A stretch of 64,000 nt of DNA from Sitta carolinensis (Eukaryota > Chordata > Aves > Passeriformes > Sittidae), in the NCBI GenBank assembly GCA_032173965.1, contig JAVUNC010000006.1:40085870-40149869 (forward strand), given 5' to 3'. This document shows, one piece after another, positions 25,601 to 39,180 of this stretch (positions within the stretch are counted from its first letter, which is position 1; every line of letters starts with the position of its first letter). The translations under genes and the position numbers were made by a program. The notes beneath the pieces were generated by a model that was not told the origin of the DNA, did not search any database, and worked only from the letters and a program-made list of their open reading frames with translations.

Positions 25601-28299
25601 GGCAGAATTTGCTCAGCTGCATGCAAGCTATTATAGAGGAATGCAAAATACACTTCCCTTTTAAAGACAAAAAACATAAATTCACAGATACTTTTTTTAG
25701 ATAGGGCCGAAGCAAAAAGAGTTGAAGATTGAAAATACTGGTCCATTCAATGTAATCTTCCAGTTGACTCCATTTGTACATTAAACCATACAGATAATCT
25801 TTGTCCCTTCTCCTGTGTGCCTCAAGATGCTTTGGTGCAAATCTGATTTACATGTTATCAGTTTAGAGCTCAGAGTCACTGCTGCTTTTATATCAGGAAA
25901 TGCAGGTATGAATACGAGTATTAAAAGATTAACCAAAAGTCAGCTTTGCAGTTTCCAAGGCTAGCCTCAAACTATGAAGAATAATTAAAACACACAATGA
26001 AATGTTTCTTCATCAGAGTCATGCTACTTTGAAAGAGCCTCACAAACTCAAAATTTCTAAACAGCTGCATTAGTGCCCTGCTGGATTTCTTGAGATGTGA
26101 ATTGCACAGGTTTCAAATAGGGACTACTTACACACCAAAAAATATGTTCTAAAAAGGATTTTTTTTCTTTTTTACACAAAGAAATTAATGTAGCAAATGC
26201 CAAACCAACATATATGTTCCAAGACTATGTAAATTATAAGACAAGAAGTAAAAGACAAAAGAATGAAAAAGTTTGAGCAGCAACTCTCTTCTGGATGCTT
26301 GGCACATATAGTACAATTCTTAGATCTAATAGGAAGTTAAATATACTATGCATTTTGATACAAAATAGTCTGAAAAATATCAATTGCCCAAGAGGGAAAT
26401 GCTGATATTATTGCAAGGTTAGTGTTTTTTAATTCCTTATTTTATTTTAATGCCTTGAACTTTATACTGCTTCAATATTCTTTTTCTATGCAACCAATAG
26501 CCATAGCAGGGCATTTTTCTTGCACACATTGGACACAAAGTTCATATTTTTGCATCCAGTTTTTTCATGTACCCTCCAGGATGGTTCATGCCATGTTGCC
26601 ATGTTGCCATGTCAAATCTCTGTCATGAGCAGGGAAAGTCACACTGTTCTGTTAATATTCTTGTAAATTTTGCTCTGTCTTCAGTTCCTATAATATTTTT
26701 CTATTTTTCAGGAATGTAAAAAATTACTAAAATTTTAACACAAGCCACTTTTCATTTAACCATTACAGCTAAAGATGCTGGCAGCTAGAAGATGCTGGCA
26801 CTGTCTAGCTGGAGCTTAGGATTCTAACAGTTCTTTGACAGAAGGGAATATGCAAACTTTCCAAAAAGATACGAGTAAAGCATGTCAGGCTAGGACTAAG
26901 GAACTTTCCTAGATTAGGCAGCGCCCAAATCCATTCTTTCATTTTCAGACCTGTGGGCAGAGAAAAGTCTTCACCAGGTGCAGCTACTTGTAGAATTATA
27001 ATGTGGAGAGGCAAGAGCAAGCATAGAAGAATGCTCCTCTCCCTCATTTTTCTGAGTCCACCACTAATAACAATGCACTAATGAAAAATAGCTTGGCCTG
27101 AGCAACAAAACACATACCAGAGTGTGCTTAGAAACTACCCAGAGCAAGCATTCAGTTCTACTTGTACACACAGAAATAAAATCTGTAACGATTTAAATAA
27201 AGCCTGCAAACACTTGGACAATCATATGCTACATTACATTTAAATACACAGCCTTTGTCAGTCTATCACACATAGTATGATAATACAATCTCTTCTACCC
27301 TTACCTCACTTAGATTCATTCTAAGCTTTCACTCCTACTACACAGCCTTTGCCTAAAAGGGCTTCTGTGTTTATACCCATGCAAAAAGAAAAAGAAAACT
27401 AACAAAACAAAGAGCCCCCATCCAGGATAAGAATTCTTGGATGTACTCCTGCCTAAATTATGCAACCACAATATTCACTCACTAGAAACTACCACCATCC
27501 TCTTCCAGCAGCATGCTGCAATGCATTCCTCCAGTGCTGGGCTGTCAGTTGCATCATCTGGGGCAAACAAGTTCTGCAGTTCCATTTGCTGCAGATGCTT
27601 TGCAGAAACTCACTACTGTTGCTGTAGCACTTGCTCACAAAACCTTGTTTAGCACCAGCAAGTCCACACCTGTGCTGGCAGGGCATTAGCTGTGCACTCA
27701 GACAAATCTCAAAGCAGCCTACGAGGGTCAGCTTCAGGCAAGAGATACTGTTTCATGTTCTCAGTGACCTTGGCGTGGTGAGGAGGGAGAGGGAGTAAGC
27801 TAACTGTGTATAATAGAGCTGGTACCAATTTTGATATCAGGGGAAGGAGGACAAAGCGATACTTAAGCCATCTCTAGTGTCAGATCAAATAGAGACCAGA
27901 ATTGCCAGAAACAGCTTCCCCTTGGGTTTTTGTTTTGTTCTTAGTTCAGATTCCATCAGACAACTACTACAAAACCCAAACAACTATATTATAACCACAG
28001 ACAGGCCTAACCATGATGCTGGCTCCAGATCTAAATTCATTACAGCCAGACTATTAGCTCAGCTCTCTTGAAAAAGCATCACCATTTTCCAAATTTCAGG
28101 GGGGGTGTTAGTGCACTTTCTTCTCCTCTTCAGGGAAAGGCTCTATATTCTTTGTGTGTCCTCCTTGATTAAAAGGTTAGTTTTTAAAAATAAAAATTAT
28201 AGGAAATAACTGATGAAGTTCTTCAGAGGAAGAGGATATTCTGCCTGCAGACACCCAGATGAGGAATAAGCCTTTCCAGGAGAAGCGCTCTACATGCAA
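22610..28299. other. Non-coding unique sequence
   Basis: No gene, RNA gene or transposable element is recognised. Small local duplications occur: CCTTGAGGTACC near 25358 and 25385, CCATGTTG units near 26590-26606, and AGATGCTGGCA near 26772 and 26791. Confidence 0.5.
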
Positions 28300-31100
28300 G
28301 CTGAGGGGTTTCCACCTGCCCCCATTCTCACTGAGGACGTGCCAGCAGGCTGGCACAACTCAGCAGAGCACTCAAAAGAAAGTGAGATGCGTGCAAATTC
28401 TGCAGCTTCTTAAGTGAGGAAGCATTAATTCTGTAGTGGGTCCTACATGAGTGGGACTCACTTGCACTTCTGCAGCGGGTTCCACTTGAAAGCAATGCCA
28501 CTGATCTCAGTCCTGCCTGACCTCCCAGCCACATTAATTGTGTCAGAAAGAGCCCTCATCTCTGCCCTGGGGGTGGGACTCGCACCAGTCTAAGGAGAAG
28601 GCGCAGCTCTTACCCTTGTCAAAATGCTATCAGCCAAGCACCATTCAGCACACCCACACCAGGGGTCTGTGGCCAGGTGCTGGCTGTGGGGTGGCTGCAG
28701 GGCAGCCTTGGTGAGGCGAGGCTGGGGCTATCCCATGCCTGATATGGCCTCTTCCAAACGGCTCCAGCCTGCCCACCACAGGGCACAGCTGGGCCTCTTG
28801 GACAAGATGGTGGTCCCCAGGGGAAATCATGTTTAAGGAAGGGCACAAAACAGTGCACAGGCAGTGAGGAGTGAGAAACAGCCCTGCAGGCACTCAGGTC
28901 AGAGCAAGGTGGGAGGAACCTCTAAACTCAAGGTTCTGATGCAGACAGTGCCCCATGCCCCTGCTGAGCACATGGTGCAGCAGGTGGGCACTTCCTGAAG
29001 GAATTGCAGCTCACAGCTGGCCAAGGTCAGCCACCACAGTGTGTCACAACAGATAGGAAAAAACCTGCTTCCTTCAGTAGCTCTCCCTCTGTACCCAGTA
29101 CCTGGTCAAGCAAGTACTCCTGGCCAGGTAATCTCTGGGTGATGTTGCTAGGGCTTTTGTGCCAAGCTGGATGTGCCACAGGGACAGGTAGAAAAAGACA
29201 GGGAAAAAATAACCCTGAATAGTACTAGAAACTGTCCTGATATTATGGGAGAGACTGTTCTCCCACACAGATCACACCAAACTCCTACCTACAACTCCTG
29301 ACTGATGAGGAAATGAAACAATTGTGTTTGGGAGGCACTTGAGGGCACTCATGACTTCCACAGACACAGCAGAGTGCATGCAGATGCCTTCCTCAATTCC
29401 CTTGCTGGCAGTGAAGTTCTGCCACCATAACACACTCCCTCACTGTGGGTAAATCAAGCACAAAATGGCTGGCTAAGCAATACCCCCCACAGAAATGTCC
29501 CTAGCACATAAAGCTATAACAAGGTTGCCTTGCACCTCTAGGGAAACAGGAACCTGCATTTCCGACTAAAGTCTCTCAGCTCTGTGCCATCCAAAACCAC
29601 TTCTGAGCCCACTATGCGGCTGCCAGGCCTTTGGCAGAGAGCTCTAAGCCTGTTTGAAATGTTGAACAGGTACAGACCTAGGTAGTATCCTTCTCTCTCT
29701 TGTCTCTCTTTCTTTAGGCAAACCATAGCAAGTTCTGCTGAACTTTGGCTCAGCTCTCTCTTAGCAGTAGGTGAGGTGATTTCTTCCTCTTCACTGCAAT
29801 TCTGTTGCAGTCTCATTTGGCCCCTCATTCCATCACCTCAAGTCATTTTTCTTCTCAGTGTTGGAAGTCAGCTCTGAAAGCTCTCCCAACCTGGACCCTT
29901 CCTGCTCTTCCTGGAGCTCCTCAAAACTCAGAGCATTTCTTCTTTAAGAGAGTGGAGAGAGGGAAGGAGAAAATGGCAAGAGCCTTTTCTTTAAATGTAG
30001 CTAGCCATATGCGAAAGAAAGAAGAGTTTCACAAAAGGATCCAGCATTCCTTTCCTCTACTCTCCAAGCAGCCAGAAACTCAGCTACTCAGCACGGAGTT
30101 CATCCCACATGAAGGGGCAAGGCTACAGCACACAGAGGGAACAAGCTGCAGGGGAGTCTGTGCAGCTGCAGAGCTTCCCTGCTCGTTTCAGCCACTCAGG
30201 ATTTGGTCTGAAGATGCTTTGCGCTGAAAGAATGTGAAGGAAGGGACACACACATGGGCCCAGCAGAGAGGTGGCAGTGCTAGGGGGTACTGGGACAAGG
30301 TGCCAGGTGCTCAGACAAATGCACCACAGCTGTCCCCACAGCCCAAAAGAGCCACATGCTGCCAGCCAGCAGAATACGAGGCTGAGAAAGAGCCAAAACA
30401 CCAACACTTTCTCTCCAGACAGTCTAGGCATATACCACAGAGAGCATCCCCCTTGTAATGTCTCTGTGGCCTTCTTCCCTCTCCTTCTCCCCTCCTGTGT
30501 CCCTGGAAATGCAATGGGCCACTTCTGGGCACAAAGCTGTCCTGCAGTTCATCACTGGAATTGAAGGCTGCTGGGACCTGAGCTGGAGATCAGGTATAGC
30601 ACAGTCCATAGCAAGCTATATTGCCCTCCACATTGCCCTCCTCCTCCCCACACCCGCCTACCCCCTGTAAGAAGATGTCACATTCACCAAAGCTTAACAG
30701 TGAGAAGGGGGAAAAAAACATCTGCCAAATTCTTAACTTCAAGTGGATTTACCCAAAGCCCCTTGGAAACAGCTGCTTGAGGAAGGTTTCTGTCGAGCCC
30801 GTGTTCCAGATGCAGACATTTGTTTCCTCAGTCCCTTGCTGTTGCTTTAGCCTGTGCTCTTGCCACACCTGGACCTGTCCTCACCTGGAATAACCAGTCC
30901 CTTCCATTGCTTCTGCCTGGGGCCCTGCTGCTGTTGGGAGGTGAGGCCCAGCTCCTCTTCTGCTCCCTCCCTGAAGGAATGTGTCACGGGCATGGCCTCA
31001 CACTCATACACCACCTTGCTGTGACTGCCCACTGAGCACAGGGAGGAAGATCCAAAGCACTCATAGCAGCTTCTTCCCTGACACATCATGTACCACACAA
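28300..31100. other. GC-richer non-coding block
   Basis: Base composition is visibly more GC-rich than the flanks, so chance open frames are denser here on both strands; the longest is about 140 codons at 29805-30227. None shows a recognisable domain, a consistent codon pattern or a plausible splice structure. No promoter-like CpG island is present, because the GC excess is not accompanied by CpG. Confidence 0.45.
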
Positions 31101-34100
31101 CTGTCCTGTGCTTACAAGCTTGGGGGAAAAAAACCCACTATGAAATCACAACCTTCCTTTGCCACCTCTGTGCAGAATCCAGAAGTGTTGGATTCTGCCC
31201 CATGCATGTTTTCAAGGCTGGGCAGCAGTATCACTTTGCAGCCAGGTAACAGGAACTCTAAGAGAAGTCCCATTTTTATGCCACACAGCAAATAAAGGTA
31301 CATTAGCAAAACAAAGCTATATAGGGCTATTTGAGCATGCTCCTAACAAGCTGGTTTGGATTTCAACAGAAAGACAGCCTCATTCATTTGGACTTCATAT
31401 CCAGATGAGATCCAGGCTATATTAATTCAAATGCAATGCTCCATGAGATTGTATCTAGGCTGAGTTATCATTGAGTTAATATACCTTAAGTAACATAGAC
31501 AAGAACAGAACCTCTCTTTCTTGAATATATTATGTACCTTGCCATGAGATCCTGGGATTCATTTGCCTGGTGAAACCCCATGGAAAGTTGAAGGACAGAC
31601 TACCTTCTTCTCTTTGGAAGTCTGTTCTCCAAAGCTGTTGAGCTATGTGTCATTCTCCCAAAGAAATTTCTTTTTGCTACTTTATCAGATGACACAACTA
31701 ACATTTTTAAATTTGTAAAAATAGGATGTAAGAAAACATATAGCCTGTGGAAATGTTTTCATATCTCCTTCTTAAGTTTTCAAAGAAAACAGTTCATGCT
31801 TGTGAAAAAAAAAGTTAATTCATTTTTCATTTTCTCACTGGTCATTAGGCAGAAAACAAGACTCTAATTTAGTGGCAGTTGGACTGCTCTTTGTAATCAT
31901 GGGGCATTTTATATTTCTCGACAGTATTAGCAAATTCCTCAAGAAAATATTTTCCTAAATCTCTGTGGTTCTCTTATGAAATTTAACAAAACACTCCATT
32001 TTTTGAGACTTATTTTCAAGTCTTCTGTGTTAACTACTATTGTTCTGAGTGGTGGCAGGAACTTGGGGAAATTGTTACTCACTATAGAAAAGCTTAATCA
32101 AAGAGCAAAAAAGTAAAGAAGACTTGACACCCAAAGCCACGAGGAAGCAGTTCCTTGCCCTGAACTGCTCACTGATTCCCTCCTTCAAAGGTGATTTCTT
32201 CAGCCAGGTTCTCCATAAATGCAAAGTCTTACTCAGCTCCTTCTTTGGAATGTGTGAGACTGCAGAGAAACTGCCTCTGCATTGCTACACTATGTTTGCA
32301 AAATGTTACCTGTTACCCTTGCAAACATTACCTGAGTCACGGACAACAGCCTCAGTGGTCTATATAATGGCAAGATTGCAAACAAATTTCTTCAGCCATT
32401 ATCTTTATTTAATGTTCAGAGCAGGGAAAAGTAAGGAAGTTCACAGACAAAAATGTCATTAAGGTTGGGCTGTGACAGAGGTGACTACATAGGTACTGTT
32501 CATCTCTGAGACTTAATGTTTCCAGATGCCTCATAAATGATAATTTTTACTTCAACTAATTACAGACATGCTGTGGTGACTCCCCAGACAGACTTTTATG
32601 TTATTGGTGTTATTATTATTATTATAAGGAGCATTCAGAACCTGTGGTCCTTTGACACTTTGTAACACACATATGTAAGTATACAAATATGGCCTTTACT
32701 GCAAATACTTTGTAATTTGAGGCCTGGTCCACATAATTTTTGTGGAAATGTAACTATCCCACTTCACAGGAATGATCTTATAAGAATATTTTACTGAAAA
32801 AGTTTGTTATGTAACTATAACCACATTTATGTTAGTCTAGCTTACATCTCCAAAGAACCTATGCTGAACTAAGTATTTTGTACCAAAGTAATACTCATGC
32901 CAGAACTGGACCAGGTTGAATATACTGGGATCCAAAAACACAGTGAAACCAGTACTCAAAGAGTCTGATGAAAACTGGGGCACACATAAGTTGAGGGCAG
33001 AAGATACAGTCAGTACAGACCTCAGCAATTTTATGTCTGCACTTCAACTTAAGAACCTTCTCTCTGAAACAAAGATGCCTTGTTCACAATAGCTTTCTCT
33101 GTTGTGTTTGACTGGCTTTTTAACTCTATTATACTGAGGTTGCACTGTTACTCACATTTTACTGAATTCCAGGGAATCCACATGAATTAACAGGATTATG
33201 AATGCCCAAAAAGAAGGAAGCTCATACCTTACTATTCACCAGAGAATCTGCGAGACACTGACCAAACAGTAGATCCTCTGATGCACTCACAGTAAGATGT
33301 GAGCCTCAACTGAACTCTTCTGTAATTGGGGCATTTGGACAGTCCCTGTCCCATGTGGGTTTCCTGGACTCTAATAAGCAAGAACTCATCCTGCAGTCTT
33401 TCTCTAAGGTATAATAATAAGGTTTCTACCGGTCCCCTGTTTCATGAAACTTGTCTGAACTTAATATTTTTCAGACTCTGAAATGCAGTTGAAATTAGAT
33501 AACAGATTAAAAAGCTACACAGACTTAACCAGTGCAATCACATACTCATTATTCTCTTAGAAAAGCAGGCCTAACGATAAATTCAAATTAAACCGACAGG
33601 GCATTTTTCTAAGAACCATAATTATCTGTATTTAATTTTCTTAAAAAAAAAAAAAAAAACAAACCAAAAACCCAAAACAATAAACAGACAAGTGACACTC
33701 ACAAGGAACCAAGGCCAAAATAAACTGGATGTGGAATCAGGAACCCTCACCTGTGCAGTTCTCAGCTTCTTCCTGTTTCACTCTTCCTGTGCTGCCATAT
33801 CCCTCCTTACTGAGGAGCACCGTCCCACCTCAACCCTAATATGCCTTACATGAAGCATAGGAAGAGAGTAGGCAAGGGCTTCATGAGCTCTCCTGGATTC
33901 TGTAATTGGTGGCAGATTTAGGGCTAACAGTTCTCTCGTCCTTCGAGATGTGCATGACAAACAACAATCTTTTGCATACTGATAAATTGTCAATATTGCG
34001 CATAAACCTCTGAAACTGAAAGCCAAATTATTCTTCCAGATTTAGTGCCTCTTTTTACCTCTATATCTCTTAGGGAACTTGAGGATTTGAAGTGGTAATG

Positions 34101-35782
34101 GTAGGCTTCAATCTGGATAGCTGTTTTCCTTCTGTGCTCTATTACTCCAAGGAGAGTGAGTAGATCCTCTGCATGTTCCAATAGTAGACAGATATCTTGG
34201 AAGAAAATGCAGCAGACAGCTACATTCTCTAGAGGCAGATCAAAGGATAAATAGATCTGGATTGTGTTGGTCCCATATGAGGTATCAATTCTGTCTTTGT
34301 CATATCACTCCATTCCTCCCGCTTTGCAAACCCAAAACACTTTATCTGAATTATCATAACTGCACTGATTTCTTCCCTCTGCAAGGGAGCCAGGAGCCTG
34401 CAATGATATTTTTAGGTAACCCACTTGCTCTGTTTTCTTTCCCCTCTGTGAATAGATCCTCCACTTATTCTAACCCATAATCTCACATACATTTCTTGTC
34501 TCTTGTTCTGGCACTCTCTCAGAACTGAAAATGCAGCACCTACTGCTTTCATACAGGGCTACACTATTGTTTTCTGCTGGGGTTTTCTTGCAATCAGCCC
34601 TCTCCCAGAATGAAAAGTACATGACCAGAAGTACAGAGCTAGAGACTGCAAAAAGACTTTGATAGAAGTAGTAAGTGGTTGAATATTATATAGAAAGCCA
34701 AGCAAAAATTCCAATGAAAAACTTTTATGATTATTCATCAAAGCTGATAAAGATCCAATTCCAAAGGAAGAGGGGTAAAAGACCCAGCCAGGTAATCTAC
34801 AACCAAAGAAGTTTCTCATCTAAATTCTCTCCTGTTTTGTAATGACAGTTGGCATAAAATATCACTGTCCTAACATGAGGAAGCCTTGGTGCCAAGTTTG
34901 TGGAAGCATGAACAACAAAACCAGTAACAAGGCAGGAGAGTCAGTCCTTTTGTGGCTGTGTCCAACCCATGCTGCTGCTGTCCCAAAGGAGTTCCCCCTT
35001 TGATTCTAACCATATCCTGGTTTTTCATTTTTCTCATCTTCTGCTTTGGGAATCTTAGGAATGTCTTTTTACACACACTTCTTTCAGCCTGTGTGCTTTA
35101 TCCTACCCATCTTCTTTTATTCCTCATGCTTTCCATTTTCGATCCCAGTCTTTCAGTTTCTCTTTCCTTTTTATTTTGTCCCACAAACAACCCCCCTTCC
35201 CCTGTATGTCAACAGCAGTGGGAAGTAACCTAATTAACAGTTTCTTGATAGGCTACCCCACACATGCACACACCCATCCCCCCAGTATCCCGCTGGCAAT
35301 TCAACAGCCCTCTCTCAAGAAAGGAAAATATTTCCATACTAATTAATAACAACATTGGATATTTCAGGGTGGAAGGATCTGGGATTCCCATCTGGGCCTA
35401 GATCTCTCAAGCTGATGGAGCAACTGTACCTCAGAGCACATTTCCTTTTCCAAATCCTTGTGTTATTAACTGTTTACACTGTTCTCGGTATCAAGCATCT
35501 TTGCAGCCTGGCTTCTATGTTGGCTGGTATCTCTGCAGCTGAGTTCAGGCGAATTCCTTCAGCACTCAGACTGTGTCTCTCATTTAGCACATGGCACTTG
35601 TTCAGAAACCTACAGTGCTTCCTTCACTTCTCTCTTCTTCATCAGGATTCACCCCAGCCAAGGACCTCTGCACGCTGTGTTTCTCAAAGGACAGAGATGC
35701 TACTGTATCCATTTAAAATATCTTCACTGCTTAACTTCCCCTGACATCCACTTCCCTGTCTGCTTCCACCACAACAACTTTG

Positions 35783-35804
35783 AAAAAAAAAAAAAAAAAA
35801 AAAA
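35783..35804 (+). repeat. Poly(A) tract, 22 bases
   Basis: This is a pure A run with no retroelement body upstream. Confidence 0.95.
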
Positions 35805-36159
35805 GGTCAAGCACTGCTTTTGAAGTATTCTACAGAGAAGGAGTAGCTCTAAGTACTGACTGAGCTGCAGCACAGATCTTTTTCTCCAGATATAGTAGGA
35901 TAGTCCCACTCCTGTCTTCACCCAGGAGAGGGGAAAGGTAGTAAATGCTTTATTAAGGACTGTGCTCAGAGATGGGCTTCCAGAGAAAAGAGGAAGCATA
36001 TGAGAACTTTGCTGTCCTGTCTTGGAATCACCAACAAGGAAAAGCTGTATCTTCTGCCCCTAGAGGTGACTTGACACAACATGACTACTTGCTTCTTCTG
36101 CATCACAGGCCAAAAAAAAACGAAAATCAAAGAAATTGTGAGAAAAAATAGTGCTTCTG

Positions 36160-36181
36160 AAAAAAAAAAAAAAAAAAAAAA
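36160..36181 (+). repeat. Poly(A) tract, 22 bases
   Basis: This is a pure A run about 360 bp downstream of the previous one, with no retroelement body between them. Confidence 0.95.
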
Positions 36182-36954
36182 GCAAAAGACAGAGCTCTCC
36201 CCAGTAAGAAAAAACTGATACAGTTCCTTTACCATCTATTAGCTCCTTAAAGCTATGACAAATAAGCAAGAGTACTTCCTAGAATCCCTGTACAGACGGC
36301 TTTGTGTTAGGGGACACAGTATTGAAGCAAGACTGCCATTCTCCATCACATACACTGGAAGACAACCATCTGTCTCCAGAGACTGTTCAGGAAGCAGAAA
36401 CACCAGCAGCAGCTACAGAAAGGTTCACAGTATGCAGGAAGATGCACACAAGAACAGGTCCTTCTCCTGTACAGAGAGACCTAGAAAAATACCTCCAAAA
36501 ATTACTTAGATAAAAGAAATGTACAAGTAGCACATTTACAAAGCAGTGGGCCAATGAAAGGCATCTTCCAAACAGAGTAATAAGGAAGGAAGAGTAAAAC
36601 AGAGAAAATGAAGATAAGTGAGGTGCTCCCAGTTATTCTGTTACAGCAATGCTCAGCCTTCACAGCATCACATCCTCCACATATCCATTTCCCATGCCAG
36701 CCTTCTTCTGAAGAGCCTTTTTTTCCCCTCAGCTGCTGTCCAAGCCTCAGTACATTCTCACTGTCCCCAGTGCCTGCTTGGCCACAGTGTGGCCCAGTCT
36801 CCCCCATCTCCAGAAACAAACATCCTTGTACAACAAGGCACAAGTGTCCATCCACAAGGCTAAAAGAAGGAAGGATGGAAGGAATGAAGAAAGAAAGGAT
36901 CCCTGTAAAAGAAGGGGGAAGAAGGATGGAGACAGAGGCAAATAGGAGGGAGAG

Positions 36955-37140
36955 TGAGAGGGGCCATAAATTCCCTTCTAATTCCAAATAATTCCGATTA
37001 CACGGATGAGTAGTTTTCAATCAGAAAGATAATCTCAAAGATAGATGGCAGGATAATTGCTCGTCGGCGCGACGTAAATATTGTGTCGTTTCTATTAATC
37101 TCAGCGAATCGGGTGTCAGGGTTGTCACTCATTCATCAAA
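36955..37140. promoter_or_regulatory. Strong candidate conserved non-coding element
   Basis: This block holds about ten CpGs in roughly 150 bp of an otherwise CpG-poor region. Five of them fall within the 13-bp perfect inverted repeat CGTCG-GCG-CGACG at 37062-37074. Homeodomain (ATTAAT), GATA (AGATAG) and FOX-like (GTAAATATTG, 37074-37083) words surround it. Stops occur in every plus-strand frame, and no transposon signature is present. CpG retention without a CpG island suggests long-term constraint or lack of germline methylation. Conservation itself was not tested. Confidence 0.6.
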
Positions 37141-39039
37141 ACAAATTAAAAAAAAAACATATTAAGAAAAGAGAGATGCTGTAGGGAGGGGGATGTGTAT
37201 CCAATAAGCAGCTGAAGGCGTGCAAGGATAATGAATGCTGCTTACAAGCTGTTTGCATTTTTTGGTTTCTAAAAGCCAAAGGTAACTCAGGCAGTAGATC
37301 TTTATTAAACTCTTGGTTAGGTACTGCAAGGGGCACTGCTGCACACAGAACTGAGCAATAGGGCTGCAGAATGGGACCATGGTTGTGAAACAAGGGACGG
37401 AAGGAAGTGGACAATACAACCTAGATACAGGGCTGAATTGTTTGGGCATTAACAACAGCAGAAGGTAATGGAGGATCATGGTACATGGAAGAAAGGACAC
37501 AGATCACAGCACAAAACAAAGGTGGTGCCTCCATTGCCAAGTATAGAAGTGGGCAGGGAATGGAGAGTGATGTGGAGAGGTCAGCTAGCAGGGCACACAG
37601 TACCTTGGTGCAATTTTGCCACACTGACTGCAGGATGACAGCAAGTCACTGCCCCACTGCTGTATCAGCCTGTCTGCCTAGTATTTCATCCCCAGGCACT
37701 GTGCACCTCCTCTCCCTGCCCTTGCAAACCACCTGGCCTTAGGCATCTTTCTCACAGCCCTTTGATCCCCTCACTCTACTGTATTGACTTAGTTCATTAC
37801 TGCTGACCCAGCAGGACTGAATCCCCCCTGCACCCCCCAGCACTCTCCCCCTCTCCTGAAACACATTCACTTGCCTAGGACAGTGTCCTGGTCTGAGACC
37901 TACAGGTAAGAGCTTGGGTCACACACTGGTCAGCCATCAGTCTTTCCCCACTGACTACACAGAAAATTCCTTGGGAAGACCTTCTTTCCATTCTGACATC
38001 CATTTCCTGAGGGCTGATTCCACTTCCCCCAGGTCAGGAACCCCAGACTTAGCTTCTGTATAAGGAATTTTCTGGATGCTGGGCTGAAACTGAAACTACC
38101 ACTCACATGACACAGCTGGCACAGCTTTATTGGTAGAGATTGGGTAGGAACAAAAAACCTCAAAGAAAAGGCTCCCCATACAACTTTTACCTTACCCAAG
38201 GATATAGTCATATCTTTTCAAGAGTGGAAAACTTCTGCTTGACAGTAGCCTCCAGCCATGCCATCCTGGGCTGCAATCCACCAGAGCTGGTGGACTAGTC
38301 AAGGCTAGATTAGAACAAATTTGAACAAATAACTTCCCCAGAAAATTCAGCCATAGGCAGGAGCAGCTCATAACTGTGCAGGAAGGTTCTCCAAGCCAGG
38401 ACTGTTTGAACTGCTGCTCATTGCTGTGATGCAACAGGGACGCCTTCCAGTACATCACTATCATCTGTAGTCACTGAAGTGGTGCTCTTCAAACAAATCA
38501 CCTCAGGTTGCTCTTGAACAAAACTGTTTCCTTTTCCTTGCCTGTAGTCTGGAGCAGCCAAAACACTGCCTGAAGCTTGTGCTCTTGACTGGTGTACCCT
38601 AAGTACCTTAAAATGAAAGAAATGCAAAGCTATTAAGTTTTTAGACTAGACTTAGTTTGTCAACTAGTCAGACAAGTTTTGCCCTCTTGAGCTCCAGGAA
38701 GAAGCTGACAGGTTTTGGCTGTAAGTTAGCTTAGTGCTTTGCAAACAGCCCCCTAACACAAGGACCTGAACCAGTGCCCAGGGGTTGTCTTCAGTAAGCG
38801 GATTTGAAAAATGCTAATATTTCATCCTTGGCCACATCAGTGTTTCTGTTCATTTACTGCTGCTGTTTGCTAAGTGAACTTATTTATTTTAAAAGCCATT
38901 CTATTTGTAGCTCCTGTTGAAATTTGGAAACAAATCCTCCATGAGCATCCTCTTGCCAGACTACAACAGGACTGGTCCCAATTGCAGGACAAGATTCATT
39001 AGGATTGAGTGCTGTTCTCACTGCACAGTCCTCTGGGAC
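37141..39039. other. Non-coding unique sequence
   Basis: No gene or repeat family is recognised. Open frames reach about 110 codons on both strands without any domain resemblance. Confidence 0.5.
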
Positions 39040-39180
39040 AGAGGGAGCAGGGATACTCGGCCTAGCCACGCATTTAACCTGTCAATCCGGCCGGCAATAT
39101 CCGCTGGGGATTTCAGTTGCTTCTGTGATCCTGCCTTATCTCCCTACATCCCCCGGCATGCCCACCACTCGGTGAAATGT
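39040..39180. promoter_or_regulatory. Candidate conserved non-coding element
   Basis: About seven CpGs lie in 140 bp, including the palindrome CCGGCCGG at 39087-39094. Directly beside it, CTGTCAATCC (39079-39088) is one mismatch from the reverse complement of a PBX-MEIS/PREP composite site. A complex, repeat-free context in CpG-poor DNA fits a regulatory element. An open frame does cross it on the plus strand (38917-39240), but its translation resembles nothing I know and it lacks a convincing splice context. Confidence 0.45.

Larger units (their letters stand above)
31101..36954. other. Non-coding unique sequence with poly(A) tracts
   Basis: No gene is recognised. Poly(A) runs occur at 33643-33659, 35783-35804 and 36160-36181. 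A purine-rich GGAAGGATGGA-type patch at about 36867-36960 leaves the opposite strand open by low complexity. Confidence 0.5.

Noticed and set aside
28300..31100. Gene-like cluster of longer open frames
   Set aside because: Frames overlap on both strands, reflect locally higher GC, and show no recognisable protein or CpG-island promoter.
36502..37020. 172-codon open frame on the minus strand
   Set aside because: It starts with TTG and runs through a purine-rich low-complexity patch, reading as Ser/Phe/Leu-rich. It overlaps the edge of a CNE candidate and shows no domain.
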